In this document: one piece after another, positions 1 through 9,117 of the stretch
How the letters are laid out: every line of letters starts with the position of its first letter
How positions within the stretch are numbered: the stretch's first letter is position 1
Origin: an uncultured Algimonas sp.
GTDB taxonomy: Bacteria > Pseudomonadota > Alphaproteobacteria > Caulobacterales > Maricaulaceae
Direction: 5' to 3'
Assembly: GCF_947498175.1 (NCBI RefSeq)
Contig: NZ_CANMJB010000002.1
Coordinates: 412,088-476,087, forward strand
Length of the DNA stretch: 64,000 nt
Made by a program: the position numbers and the translations under genes
Notes under the pieces: generated by a model
Database searches by the model: none
Seen by the model: the letters and a program-made list of their open reading frames with translations, nothing else
What the model was told of the DNA's origin: nothing

Positions 1-663
1 CTAGTCGCCTTCGTCAACGGTTTGACCCTGTTCGCCGTCGCGGGCTGGATCGTTTGGGAAGCGGTCGAGCGATTGTCCGAACCCGGCAACATCCTGGCGG
101 GGCCGATGCTCTGGGTTGCCGTTGCCGGTCTGGTCGTCAATGTGCTGGTCTTCTGGATCCTCATGGGCGCGGACCGGGCAAACCTGAACATTCGCGGTGC
201 CATGCTGCACGTGCTCGGGGACCTTCTCGGCAGCGTGGCCGCCATTGCGGCGGCACTCATCATCCTGATGACGGGTTGGGTCGCGGCCGACCCGGTCCTG
301 TCCGTGTTGGTCGCGTTGCTGATTTTGAAATCTGCGTGGGGCCTGATCAGGGACAGCGCGCATGTGCTGTTGCAAGGGGCGCCGAAAGGCGTGGATGTCC
401 GGGCCGTCGCCCAAGACCTGGTCGCGGCGATCGACGGGCTGGACGCGGTCGATCACGTCCACGTCTGGAGCCTGACGCCCGAACGCCCGATGCTGACTCT
501 CGATGCCTATGTCGGCGAAGGCGTGGAGCCGGTGTCGATCGGTCGTGCGCTGAAGGCCCGGCTCGGCGAGCGGCACGGCATCGAGCACGCCACCGTCAAC
601 GTCATGCGCGTCTCCGGCGAAAGCGCTAGCCGATGCCCATACGCTCGCGGTAGCGCCGGATGA
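1..663 (+). CDS. Cation diffusion facilitator transporter (3' part, truncated by window edge)
   Basis: The reading frame is open from the first base, so the start lies outside the window; 220 residues remain. It carries the last membrane helices and the cytoplasmic tail of a CDF-family exporter (CzcD/ZitB type), which moves Zn2+ or another divalent cation out of the cytoplasm in exchange for protons. The HxxxD metal site of the penultimate helix is visible (His70 and Asp74 of the fragment, in MLHVLGD). Residues from about 130 on, including DAVDHVHVWSL, look like the ferredoxin-fold dimerisation domain. Its 3' end overlaps the convergent gene by 38 bp. The metal cannot be told from this fragment. 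Confidence 0.9.
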   Translation, partial: LVAFVNGLTLFAVAGWIVWEAVERLSEPGNILAGPMLWVAVAGLVVNVLVFWILMGADRANLNIRGAMLHVLGDLLGSVAAIAAALIILMTGWVAADPVLSVLVALLILKSAWGLIRDSAHVLLQGAPKGVDVRAVAQDLVAAIDGLDAVDHVHVWSLTPERPMLTLDAYVGEGVEPVSIGRALKARLGERHGIEHATVNVMRVSGESASRCPYARGSAG

Positions 664-1147
664 AATCCTGCTGCTCATGCGTCCGGCCATGGGTTTCGGC
701 GACCGCGTGCATCATGCCGGACAGCCGCCGGGCATCGTCCTTGCCGATGGCGCCCAGCAGGATATCCACCATGGGAAAAAGCGCCGATTCCGGCAACACG
801 ACGTCGTGATGGACCATTTCCATCTGCCGGATCAGACCGTCCGCATCGTCCTTGTCCAGCTGCATGTGGACGACCAGCTCCCGCTCGATCCGGGCGCGCT
901 CCTCATCCGACAGGCGCCGGTCTTCGCTCATGTGGGCATCGGACAACATCAGCACCGTCGCCGCTTCGGCCGGCGTTTCGACCAGCGCCAATCCGCGGCG
1001 ATTGACGGCGCGGCGGTGCCGGTTGCGCCGGGGCAGGTTGGACAAAGTCTCGGCCGCATCGGCGATCTCGCTCGCGCCGCGGCCCAGACGATTGATGATG
1101 AAGAAAAGGCCGACGACCGTGCTGAGGATCAGGGCGATAATGTGCAT
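626..1147 (-). CDS. Membrane-anchored protein with TerB-like helical domain, unknown function
   Basis: The 173-residue product begins with one hydrophobic helix (about residues 2-19), then a basic linker, then an acidic all-helical region (about 55-170). The spacing of acidic and hydrophobic residues there resembles TerB-like folds. That resemblance is my reading only and no catalytic motif is visible. It is the last gene of a minus-strand set of four, 17 bp below the extensin-like gene, so it is probably cotranscribed with that gene, the protease and the DUF350 protein. Its 3' end runs into the CDF transporter gene from the other side. Confidence 0.7.
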   Translation of the reverse strand: MHIIALILSTVVGLFFIINRLGRGASEIADAAETLSNLPRRNRHRRAVNRRGLALVETPAEAATVLMLSDAHMSEDRRLSDEERARIERELVVHMQLDKDDADGLIRQMEMVHHDVVLPESALFPMVDILLGAIGKDDARRLSGMMHAVAETHGRTHEQQDFIRRYRERMGIG

Positions 1148-1164
1148 GGCTGAAACCTAACGCC

Positions 1165-1902
1165 TCATCGGCAGCTCGTATAGGGCCCCATATCGAGGTG
1201 GAAATGGTCGGCATGGGCGGCGTTGTAATCCGGTGACAGCACGACGTTGAACACGCGGCAGGCCTCTTGCCGGACGTCACGCAGGAAGCGGCGGTCGTCC
1301 TTGTCCTCACCGTCCCAGCCGCTGAGTACCCGGATCAGTCGTCCATCCGCCAGTTCGAATGCCGCCACGTCCCAGGCATTGGCGAAGGCGTGTTCGCTCC
1401 ACCGGCCGGAGCTGTTGCCGCGCACGCGGCGGCAGGAAAAGCTGCCCATGTGATGCACTTTTACGAGTGGCTGTCCGAACCGGTCGCGGGCCAACGCATC
1501 CACTTCGCGCAGCCACAAGAAGGTCGCGACCGAAAGCGGGCATTGCATGTTGGCCTCGCCCGGGCTCAGCACCGTGGCACCGCTGCCGTAGACCAGCCGC
1601 GCCACGTCCCAGCCGCACGGCTCGGTCGCGGTCTTGGGCTCGGACGGAATGCTGCGGAAGGCCTCGATGTCACGCGCCAGATCCATGCAGACCTCGGGCG
1701 GGGAGACGGACAGGCGCAGGAGCTGCCCGCGCGTCGCCATGCCGATCGGCGCATCCGGATCGAGCGGGCGCCAAGGCAGATGCTGGTTCGGAATGATCCG
1801 GTTGAACGTCCACAGAACCGCTATCAGGATCCAGAGGACCAAGGCAGCGCGGAGCCAGCGCCCGATGCGGTCCCAATCCTTATCGTCCCCGCCCCAGCGC
1901 AC
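1165..1902 (-). CDS. Extensin-like C-terminal domain protein (M15-type peptidase fold)
   Basis: This is a 245-residue protein with one N-terminal membrane helix (about 17-34) and an Extensin-like_C domain over the rest. The conserved blocks include SEHAFANAWDVAAF near residue 165 and HADHFHLDMG near the C-terminus; the His, Asp and HxH residues match the zinc-site layout of VanY/D-Ala-D-Ala carboxypeptidase relatives. Several cysteines (in PPEVCMDL, EPCGWDV, NMQCPLS, SFSCRR and TSCR) suggest disulfides in the periplasm. A role in peptidoglycan trimming is likely from the fold, but the substrate is unproven. It lies 4 bp downstream of the serine protease gene, in the same operon. Confidence 0.85.
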   Translation of the reverse strand: MRWGGDDKDWDRIGRWLRAALVLWILIAVLWTFNRIIPNQHLPWRPLDPDAPIGMATRGQLLRLSVSPPEVCMDLARDIEAFRSIPSEPKTATEPCGWDVARLVYGSGATVLSPGEANMQCPLSVATFLWLREVDALARDRFGQPLVKVHHMGSFSCRRVRGNSSGRWSEHAFANAWDVAAFELADGRLIRVLSGWDGEDKDDRRFLRDVRQEACRVFNVVLSPDYNAAHADHFHLDMGPYTSCR

Positions 1903-1906
1903 GGGC

Positions 1907-2713
1907 TCAGCCGGAGTCGTCGTTCAGGCAGATCACCTGCGCGATGCGCCGGTCGCGCCGCAGCCGGTCGGCCTGCAGTGCATAGTCGCGCAGATCCAGC
2001 GGCATCGCGCTTCCGTCCGTGGCGCCGACCACGCGCCGCAGATTGGCGGGCGAGACGGTATAGATCCGTCCCCGGCGCGGGGTTTCCGCTGCAACCACCC
2101 CGATCAGCTCGCCGTCGGCATCCAGCACGGGCCCGCCCGACAACCCGCCCAGCGACCCCAGCAGCCCGCGCGACCGGGTCAACTCCGACCAGATCAGCAC
2201 GCCTTCATCCGTGTCGTAGCGCCCGCGCACCTCCATCCGTCCGCGCGACAGCAGGGAGGCGACGACTTCGCCGGGCTGACCCTGCGGATAGCCGAAGAAA
2301 TAGCCCGTCTCGCCGACCGTGCGCGGTCCGTCCAGATCGGTCGGCAGAGGGTCGCGCGGCCAGGGTGCGGTCAGCCTCGCCAGATCGGCATCGGGAAAGA
2401 TCTCCGCCTGTTCCATGCGCAGCAGCTGGCGCGCCGACACCTTGATGCCGATCGTGTCGCAGCTGTCCACGACGTGGCGCGCCGTGACCCAATCGCCCGT
2501 ATCGGAACTGGCGAACGCGGTGCCGATGCCGGAGCGCGGCGCGTCGATCTGCACCAGGATGCGTTCGTCGCGCGGGCTCTCGGACGGCAATAACCCGCCG
2601 AGATCGGGCAGGGGCGGAGCAGGCGGCAGCACGGGCCGGTCGCGGTTGGCGTAGATCAAAAGGGCGGCGACGATGCCGCCATAGACCACCCAGTCCGGAA
2701 TGAATGACCTCAC
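1907..2713 (-). CDS. Trypsin-like serine protease, membrane anchored
   Basis: The 268-residue protein has one N-terminal hydrophobic segment (about 8-22) followed by a trypsin-like domain. The catalytic triad can be read: His in WVTARHVVD, Asp in DADLARL and Ser in GGLSGGPVLD. This is the DegP/HtrA-like chymotrypsin fold, but no PDZ domain follows, so it is not a standard DegP. The domain should face the periplasm. It sits between the DUF350 gene (3 bp gap) and the extensin-like peptidase gene (4 bp gap), so the three are probably translated from one mRNA. Its target is unknown; the context suggests envelope maintenance. Confidence 0.85.
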   Translation of the reverse strand: MRSFIPDWVVYGGIVAALLIYANRDRPVLPPAPPLPDLGGLLPSESPRDERILVQIDAPRSGIGTAFASSDTGDWVTARHVVDSCDTIGIKVSARQLLRMEQAEIFPDADLARLTAPWPRDPLPTDLDGPRTVGETGYFFGYPQGQPGEVVASLLSRGRMEVRGRYDTDEGVLIWSELTRSRGLLGSLGGLSGGPVLDADGELIGVVAAETPRRGRIYTVSPANLRRVVGATDGSAMPLDLRDYALQADRLRRDRRIAQVICLNDDSG

Positions 2714-2716
2714 CGC

Positions 2717-4271
<1,555 letters not shown>

Positions 4272-4297
4272 CGTCCGCTCGAAATTCCCGACCTGTG

Positions 4298-4323
4298 AAG
4301 CCCGGCCCCGTGCCGGGCTTTTT
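4298..4323 (+). terminator. Intrinsic terminator after mdh
   Basis: Perfect 9-bp arms AAGCCCGGC and GCCGGGCTT enclose a 5-base loop, and the T-run continues beyond the stem. It lies 27 bp after the mdh stop. Its last base touches the stop codon of the convergent HTH gene, so it may also act for the minus-strand operon. Confidence 0.88.
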
Positions 4324-4547
4324 CATGTCCAGTCGGGCGCGAAGATGAAGACCTCGTCGACGCGCTTTTCCAGCACATGCGCGATCCGGAAGGCGAGTTC
4401 TAGCGAAGGGCCGTAGCGTTCGGCCTCGATCGTCAGGATCGTCTGCCGCGTCGCGCCGACCGCATCGGCCAAGGCCTGCTGCGACAGACCGGCTTCCTTG
4501 CGCAGCGCCTTGACGGCATTGGTGATGGTGGTGGCTTTGCCGCCCAT
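4323..4547 (-). CDS. Small XRE/Cro-type HTH transcriptional regulator
   Basis: The 74-residue protein is essentially one Cro/C1-type helix-turn-helix domain (NAVKALRKEAGLSQQALADAV, then TRQTILTIEAERYGPSL). Such stand-alone regulators usually repress their own operon together with a membrane protein encoded beside them. That is the arrangement here: the gene follows the four-helix membrane protein gene by a single base. Two inverted repeats of TGTAA...TTACA type precede the operon and are the obvious candidate operators. The signal it responds to is not visible from the sequence. Confidence 0.9.
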   Translation of the reverse strand: MGGKATTITNAVKALRKEAGLSQQALADAVGATRQTILTIEAERYGPSLELAFRIAHVLEKRVDEVFIFAPDWT

Positions 4548-4548
4548 G

Positions 4549-4995
4549 TCAGTCGGCGCTCTCTTCGAGCCGGATCATGTCGAACTCGTCCGCCGCCGCC
4601 AGCAGCAGCCCCGCGCCGAAAGCCAAAATTGTGGCCGTCACGACGATGGCCAGGTGCCAGCCTGATTGCAGGCCGATGGTCAGCGCCAGAACGTTGCCGA
4701 ACAGCAGGATCCAGAAGCCTGCAGTCGCACTCTTCGCCGCCAGCTGCCGTCTGCGTTCGTCCTTGCGATGGATCTCCCGCTCTCGCGCCGGACGGCGCAA
4801 TTGCAATCCCATCACGATCGCGATCCAGACCCCGACGGGGATTAGGAACGTCTGCGAAAAGATATGGAAGGCCGCCAGAGCGTTCTGCGTCGGATCGGCG
4901 GCGCCGAAGAACAAAGGCACGATCCGCATTAGCGCGATGACATAGAGCACCCACATTCCGATGATCGTGTAACGGGTCAGATTGGGTAGAGACAT
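4549..4995 (-). CDS. Four-helix inner-membrane protein of an XRE-regulated pair
   Basis: The 148-residue protein has four predicted membrane helices (about 8-30, 43-63, 89-108 and 113-134) and a strongly charged loop between the second and third (RRPAREREIHRKDERRRQL). No enzymatic motif is visible. Small membrane proteins of the DUF2178 kind are commonly paired with a short XRE regulator, and here the regulator gene follows directly. The promoter and two palindromes lie within 70 bp upstream of the ATG, and GGGAG provides a ribosome binding site. I cannot assign a function; sensing of a membrane-active signal is a guess from the pairing. Confidence 0.8.
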   Translation of the reverse strand: MSLPNLTRYTIIGMWVLYVIALMRIVPLFFGAADPTQNALAAFHIFSQTFLIPVGVWIAIVMGLQLRRPAREREIHRKDERRRQLAAKSATAGFWILLFGNVLALTIGLQSGWHLAIVVTATILAFGAGLLLAAADEFDMIRLEESAD

Positions 4996-5007
4996 GGCAA
5001 CACTCCC

Positions 5008-5063
5008 TGTAAGATATTTCTTACATAGAAGGGCACGGCGTTTTGTAAAGTATTTTTTACAAA
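5008..5063 (-). promoter_or_regulatory. Promoter with two palindromic operators for the XRE/membrane-protein operon
   Basis: Two perfect inverted repeats lie upstream of the membrane-protein ATG. Palindrome 1 (5008-5025) has arms TGTAAGA/TCTTACA with a 4-bp spacer. Palindrome 2 (5042-5063) has arms TTTGTAAA/TTTACAAA with a 6-bp spacer. Their centres are 36 bp apart. Read on the minus strand, a -35-like TTTACA (5044-5049) lies within palindrome 2, and a -10-like TATGTA (5022-5027), 16 bp farther, overlaps palindrome 1. A repressor bound at both would cover the promoter. The block starts 2 bp after the lytic transglycosylase stop. Confidence 0.75.
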
Positions 5064-5064
5064 C

Positions 5065-7122
5065 CTATCGGGTCGCCCGTTGGCCGAAGCGTAGTTTCTG
5101 GTCGATCGTGACCGGCGCGACGTTGCCATTCCGGCGGGCCTCGTAGACCTGCATGTTCTCCATGACTCGCATGACGTAGTTGCGGGTTTCGGAGAACGGG
5201 ATCTTCTCGACCCAGTCGATGGGGTCGATCTCGCCGGTGCGGGGGTCGCCGTTGCGTTCGATCCACTGGCCGACGCGGCGCGGGCCGGCATTGTAGGCGA
5301 CGGCGGCCATGATGTAGTTGCCGTCAAAATCCTCCAACAGGTCGTTCAGGTGCAACGCGCCCATCATGGCGCCGTAATCGCGGTCCGTGATGAGGCGGTC
5401 GCGGTCATAGGGGATGCCGTGCCGCCGGGCCGTGGCGCTGGCCGTGGCGTTGATCATCTGCATCATGCCCATGGCGCTGGCCGTGGAGACGGCATTGGCC
5501 GAGAATTCGCTTTCCTGACGCGCGATGGCATAGACGAAGGGAATGTCGAACAGGGCCGGGTCGAGCCGTTCGATCGGCCCGACGATGGGATAGCCCGCAT
5601 CCGTGAGCATGGAGCGGAAGCGACCGGACTGCTTGGCCGCCCGGATCGAGGCGCGCATCTGGCCGTAATCGGCAGCGAGCTGGCTCAACAGGGCGAGTTC
5701 GTCCAGCGATTCCAGCTGATCGTCCAGCGCGTAGGAAAAGGTCGAGAACAGCCGTTCCTCGCCCGCTTCGCCGAGCAGGCGCAAGGCGCGCACGCGGCGG
5801 TCCGCGTCGAAGCGTTGCTTGGCTTGTGCCGAGATGGTCTGCGCGGGCAGGGACAGCCGGGCATCGGTCCCGTTCAGCCGTTTGGTGGCGAGCTGCCCGT
5901 AATAGGTGTTCGGATATCGCGACGCCGCCTGATAGGCCTCCGCCCGCGCCGGGGCATTGTTCATCGCCTCGTGCGCACGGCCTTGCCAATAAAGCGCGCG
6001 GGCCAGGCTGATCGGTGAATTCACGCCTGCTTCAAGGCGGCGGAAGTGTTCCAGCGCGCGGGCCGGTTGGCCCAGCTTCGTCAGGGCGATCCACCCGCCG
6101 AGGAACTCGGACTCGTAAAACGGCGCGCCTTCATCCGCGCCGATATTCTGTACCATGCGGTACGCGTCGCCCCATTGCTTTTCCGCGAACAGCCAATAGG
6201 CCATCAGCCGCTTTTCGGTCCACATGCGCTCGCGCCCGCGCTCGGTCGCGGCCGGGGCGCCGATCTGCAGATAGACCGGCAGCGCCTCTTCGCGGGTGCG
6301 GTTCTGGCGCCTCCAGCGTGCGCGTTCGTACAGAAATCCCGGATCCTTGGCGCGGCTGGCCGGGATGGCGTTGATGGCCGCCGTGATGCCCGAGCCGTTG
6401 GAGGCGAGCTTCATGCGCGCATCCATTACGGCGCGGTCGGCCGCGCTCATGTGGGGCAGCAAGGCGCGCGCCTTGCCGAAATGGCTACGGCCTAGCCAGA
6501 TCAGATGGTCGGCACGCACGGAGTGGTCCTGCGCGTTCAGGCGTGACCGGTGCTGGGCGAACAGGGTCTGCTGGCGGTCGCGGGTCAGGCGCGCCTCCCG
6601 CCAGGCGGATTTCAGCCATCGGTCGCCTTGGGTCGGGTCGCCCAGCGCGTAGAAGGCGTTGGCCAGCACGGCGCGCCCCTCGCCGGAAACGGGCTCTTCG
6701 CCGCGGAACCAGGCGACGGCCTCGCGCGGATTGACCGGTTCGTCGAACAGGCGGCCTTCCGCCTTGGCGCGGATCGAGACCATGCGCGGCCAATCGGGCA
6801 GATCATGCACCACATTGGTCAGCCAGGCCGTCGGCACGTTCGGATCGCGCGCGGCGCGCAGCCAGCGCAGCAGATCGCGCGCGGTCGGATCCTGGATCGC
6901 GCTCATCGCCTGCGTCATGGCCTGCCAGTCGCCGCGTTCTGCGGCGGAGAACCCCTTGCGCAGCTGCAGCGAATCCTGCGTCCCGATATATTCGGACAGC
7001 ACGGCGGGCGGAGGTTTCAGACGAGGTAGGGGTGCGACGCCTGTCTGTGCCTGGGCCATCACGGCCGGAACGGGTGACAGGAGCGCCGCGCCTGCCAATA
7101 GAGCCGTAAAAACCGTTTTCAC
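5065..7122 (-). CDS. slt: Soluble lytic murein transglycosylase (Slt70 type)
   Basis: This periplasmic enzyme cleaves the MurNAc-GlcNAc bond of peptidoglycan to give 1,6-anhydro products. A signal peptide (VKTVFTALLAGAALLSPVPA) is followed by a long superhelical TPR-like region and a C-terminal lysozyme-like SLT domain. That domain has the catalytic Glu in ARQESEF and the motifs SAMGMMQMI and AYNAGPRRV. The frame is open back to an ATG at 7173. I prefer GTG 7122 because GGAG lies 8 bp upstream and the signal peptide then begins at residue 1, giving 685 residues. The gene is divergent from dapA, an order seen in Caulobacter relatives. Confidence 0.93.
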   Translation of the reverse strand: MKTVFTALLAGAALLSPVPAVMAQAQTGVAPLPRLKPPPAVLSEYIGTQDSLQLRKGFSAAERGDWQAMTQAMSAIQDPTARDLLRWLRAARDPNVPTAWLTNVVHDLPDWPRMVSIRAKAEGRLFDEPVNPREAVAWFRGEEPVSGEGRAVLANAFYALGDPTQGDRWLKSAWREARLTRDRQQTLFAQHRSRLNAQDHSVRADHLIWLGRSHFGKARALLPHMSAADRAVMDARMKLASNGSGITAAINAIPASRAKDPGFLYERARWRRQNRTREEALPVYLQIGAPAATERGRERMWTEKRLMAYWLFAEKQWGDAYRMVQNIGADEGAPFYESEFLGGWIALTKLGQPARALEHFRRLEAGVNSPISLARALYWQGRAHEAMNNAPARAEAYQAASRYPNTYYGQLATKRLNGTDARLSLPAQTISAQAKQRFDADRRVRALRLLGEAGEERLFSTFSYALDDQLESLDELALLSQLAADYGQMRASIRAAKQSGRFRSMLTDAGYPIVGPIERLDPALFDIPFVYAIARQESEFSANAVSTASAMGMMQMINATASATARRHGIPYDRDRLITDRDYGAMMGALHLNDLLEDFDGNYIMAAVAYNAGPRRVGQWIERNGDPRTGEIDPIDWVEKIPFSETRNYVMRVMENMQVYEARRNGNVAPVTIDQKLRFGQRATR

Positions 7123-7251
7123 CCAGATCGCTCCATTTGCTAACGCGCGCCGCGAAGACCGGGCTTGTGCCATGCTTGCAAGACCGGAGACAATGGGTCA
7201 AAGCCCGCGACGACCGGCCATGATTAAATTTTGGCTATGAGAAAGGCGATT

Positions 7252-8127
7252 ATGCTGAAAGGCGCAATAACAGCCCTCGTCACTCCGTTCATGGAAAACG
7301 GGCTCGACGAGCAGGCGTTCCAAGATCATGTCGAATGGCAGATCGGATCGGGCATTCACGGGCTCGTACCGTGCGGCACGACCGGCGAAAGCGCGACGCT
7401 GGGCCATGAGGAACATAAGCGCGTCATCCGGCTCTGCGTCGAAGTCGCCGCCGGGCGCGTGCCCGTCGTCGCCGGAGCCGGATCCAACGAGACCAGCGTC
7501 TCCATCGACTATGCCCGGGTCGCCAAGGACTGCGGCGCGGACGCCGCGCTGATCGTCACGCCCTACTACAACAAACCGAGCCAGGAAGGCATCTACCGTC
7601 ATTTCGAAGCCATCTCGGACGCCGTCGATCTGCCCCTCGTCGTGTACAACATTCCGGGGCGCAGCGTGGTGGACATCACCAATGAGACGATGGGCCGCCT
7701 GTCGCAGTTGCCGCACGTCTTCGCCTGCAAGGACGCGACCGGGGACGTCGCCCGCGTGCAGGGGCTGACGGATCGGTGCGGGGCGGATTTCATCCAGCTG
7801 TCGGGCGACGATCCGACGGGGCTCGGCCACTTCGTTCATGGCGGGCGCGGCACGATCAGCGTCGGCTCCAATATCGCGCCGAAGCAATATGCCGCGTTCC
7901 ACGACGCGATGATGCAAGGCGATTACGACCGGGCTAGGCAGCTCAACGCCACGCTCGACCGGTTGCACAAGGACCTTTTCCTCGATCCCAGCCCGGCCCC
8001 GGCCAAATACGCCCTGTCCCTGCTGGGCCGGATGGCACCGGATGTGCGCCTGCCGATCACGCCGTGCCGTGAGGAGACGAAAGAGCGCGTGCGATCCGCC
8101 ATGGTCCGTGCGGGGATCGCGTTCTAG
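7252..8127 (+). CDS. dapA: 4-hydroxy-tetrahydrodipicolinate synthase
   Basis: The enzyme condenses pyruvate with aspartate semialdehyde, the first step committed to lysine and diaminopimelate, in the cytoplasm. The 291-residue TIM-barrel protein shows PCGTTGESATL, YYNKPSQEG, the Tyr of VVYNIPGRS and the Schiff-base Lys160 in FACKDATGD. ATG 7252 with AAAGG just upstream gives the normal family length; earlier in-frame starts (TTG 7231 and ATG 7237) would add residues not found in the family. The smpB start codon follows the stop with no gap, so the two are cotranscribed. Confidence 0.97.
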   Translation: MLKGAITALVTPFMENGLDEQAFQDHVEWQIGSGIHGLVPCGTTGESATLGHEEHKRVIRLCVEVAAGRVPVVAGAGSNETSVSIDYARVAKDCGADAALIVTPYYNKPSQEGIYRHFEAISDAVDLPLVVYNIPGRSVVDITNETMGRLSQLPHVFACKDATGDVARVQGLTDRCGADFIQLSGDDPTGLGHFVHGGRGTISVGSNIAPKQYAAFHDAMMQGDYDRARQLNATLDRLHKDLFLDPSPAPAKYALSLLGRMAPDVRLPITPCREETKERVRSAMVRAGIAF

Positions 8128-8610
8128 GTGGCGAAGAAGAAAGCAGAACTGGGCGAGAACGGCGCGTTGATCGCCGAAAACCGCCGCGCGCGCTTCGACT
8201 ATGCCGTTGAGGAGACGATGGAGGCCGGCGTCCAGCTGCAAGGCACGGAGGTCAAGTCCCTGCGCGCCGGTAAGGCCAACATCGCGGAGAGCTATGTCGA
8301 TGTGGACGGCAACGAAGCCTGGCTCATCAATGCCAACATCCCGATCTACGAGCCGGCCGCGCAGTTCAACCACAGCCCGACCCGAAATCGCAAGCTGTTG
8401 CTGAAACGCAAGCAAATCAACCAGCTGATCGGCGAGACCCAGCGCAAGGGCCGCACCATCGTGCCGCTGCGGATCTATTTCAACAAGGACGGCCGGGTGA
8501 AGCTGATGATCGGCGTCGCGACCGGCAAGCAGGCCCACGACAAGCGCGACGTGAAAAAGAAACGCGACTGGCAAAGGGACAAGGCGCGGATCCTGCGGGA
8601 GCGCGGGTAG
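8128..8610 (+). CDS. smpB: SsrA (tmRNA)-binding protein
   Basis: SmpB brings alanyl-tmRNA to stalled ribosomes in trans-translation. The 160-residue protein has the family signatures: ENRRARFDY, the [14 protein letters not shown] block, and the lysine-rich C-terminal tail [18 protein letters not shown] that follows the mRNA path in the ribosome. It starts with GTG at the base after the dapA stop. I looked for a tmRNA gene downstream and found no tag reading frame there. Confidence 0.97.
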   Translation: MAKKKAELGENGALIAENRRARFDYAVEETMEAGVQLQGTEVKSLRAGKANIAESYVDVDGNEAWLINANIPIYEPAAQFNHSPTRNRKLLLKRKQINQLIGETQRKGRTIVPLRIYFNKDGRVKLMIGVATGKQAHDKRDVKKKRDWQRDKARILRERG

Positions 8611-8642
8611 GGCAGAGATTTTTCGTATCGCTTTCCTATACC

Positions 8643-8673
8643 ACCGTCTCCGGCAACAGGTGCCGGGGACGGT
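8643..8673 (+). repeat. REP-like hairpin, possible smpB terminator
   Basis: Arms ACCGTCTCCGGC and GCCGGGGACGGT pair over 12 positions with one mismatch around a 7-base loop, 32 bp after smpB. A very similar hairpin follows recO at 35250-35276, which makes this an interspersed repeat and not only a local terminator. There is no immediate T-run. Confidence 0.65.
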
Positions 8674-8865
8674 GAATGGGACCGCTTTTCGATTCCATCC
8701 TCGCCGACATGACTCGCAAACGCCACTCTGAGCGCAATCCCGACAATCGTATCCGCGCCTTCCCTCTTCGGCCCTATCTTCCTCCTCGTATCTTCGGTCA
8801 TGCAGAGGGCGGGACAGGCGCGCTATCCTGACTTTTTGAGCCGAAGATCGCGATGGGTCCAGACC

Positions 8866-9108
8866 GGGGGTAGCACCCCAGTCCGGACCAGTCCGGACCG
8901 CTAGACACACCTTTGGAGAAAGAGGGTGGTCCGGACCGTCACCATCGCGCCGCGGGGCACGGAGCGACCGCACAAACATCCCTTCGGATGTTTTGCAGCG
9001 AAGTGCCGCACCGCATCGCGGTGCGGACCGTGCGCAAAGCGCACGGCGCTACGCTATCGTCCGTCCCCCGGACGGCCGATCGAAGACGCTACGCGCCCCC
9101 GCGGGCGC
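8866..9108. repeat. Cluster of palindromic words and perfect stem-loops
   Basis: In order: GGGG/CCCC hairpin (8866-8879); two direct copies of AGTCCGGACC (8880-8899) and a third related palindrome GGTCCGGACC (8928-8937); AAACATCC/GGATGTTT with a 4-base loop and following T (8974-8994); CCGCACCGC/GCGGTGCGG with loop ATC (9006-9026); CCGTGCGC/GCGCACGG with loop AAA (9028-9046); CCGTCC/GGACGG with loop CCC (9061-9075); GCGCCC/GGGCGC with a 4-base loop (9093-9108). Such dense short-loop hairpins could be a structured RNA, a repeat cluster or a complex transcription end. I cannot decide which. Confidence 0.6.
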
Positions 9109-9117
9109 CCTCCGCGC

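Larger units (their letters stand above)
8611..9117. other. Gene-free stretch of about 500 bp with repeats and hairpins
   Basis: No convincing gene lies between smpB and the convergent uracil-DNA glycosylase gene. The left end holds a REP-like hairpin (8643-8673). The right half holds three copies of the palindromic word GTCCGGACC and a run of perfect stem-loops (8974-9108). The middle, about 8680-8860, shows nothing recognisable; in particular there is no tmRNA-type tag frame. Confidence 0.7.

Noticed and set aside
7198..8979. 593-codon minus-strand frame across dapA and smpB
   Set aside because: Antisense shadow of two clearly recognised genes, a usual result of high GC at third codon positions.
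8611..9117. tmRNA gene next to smpB
   Set aside because: No tag reading frame of the AANDN...AA type and no tRNA-like ends were found in the gap.
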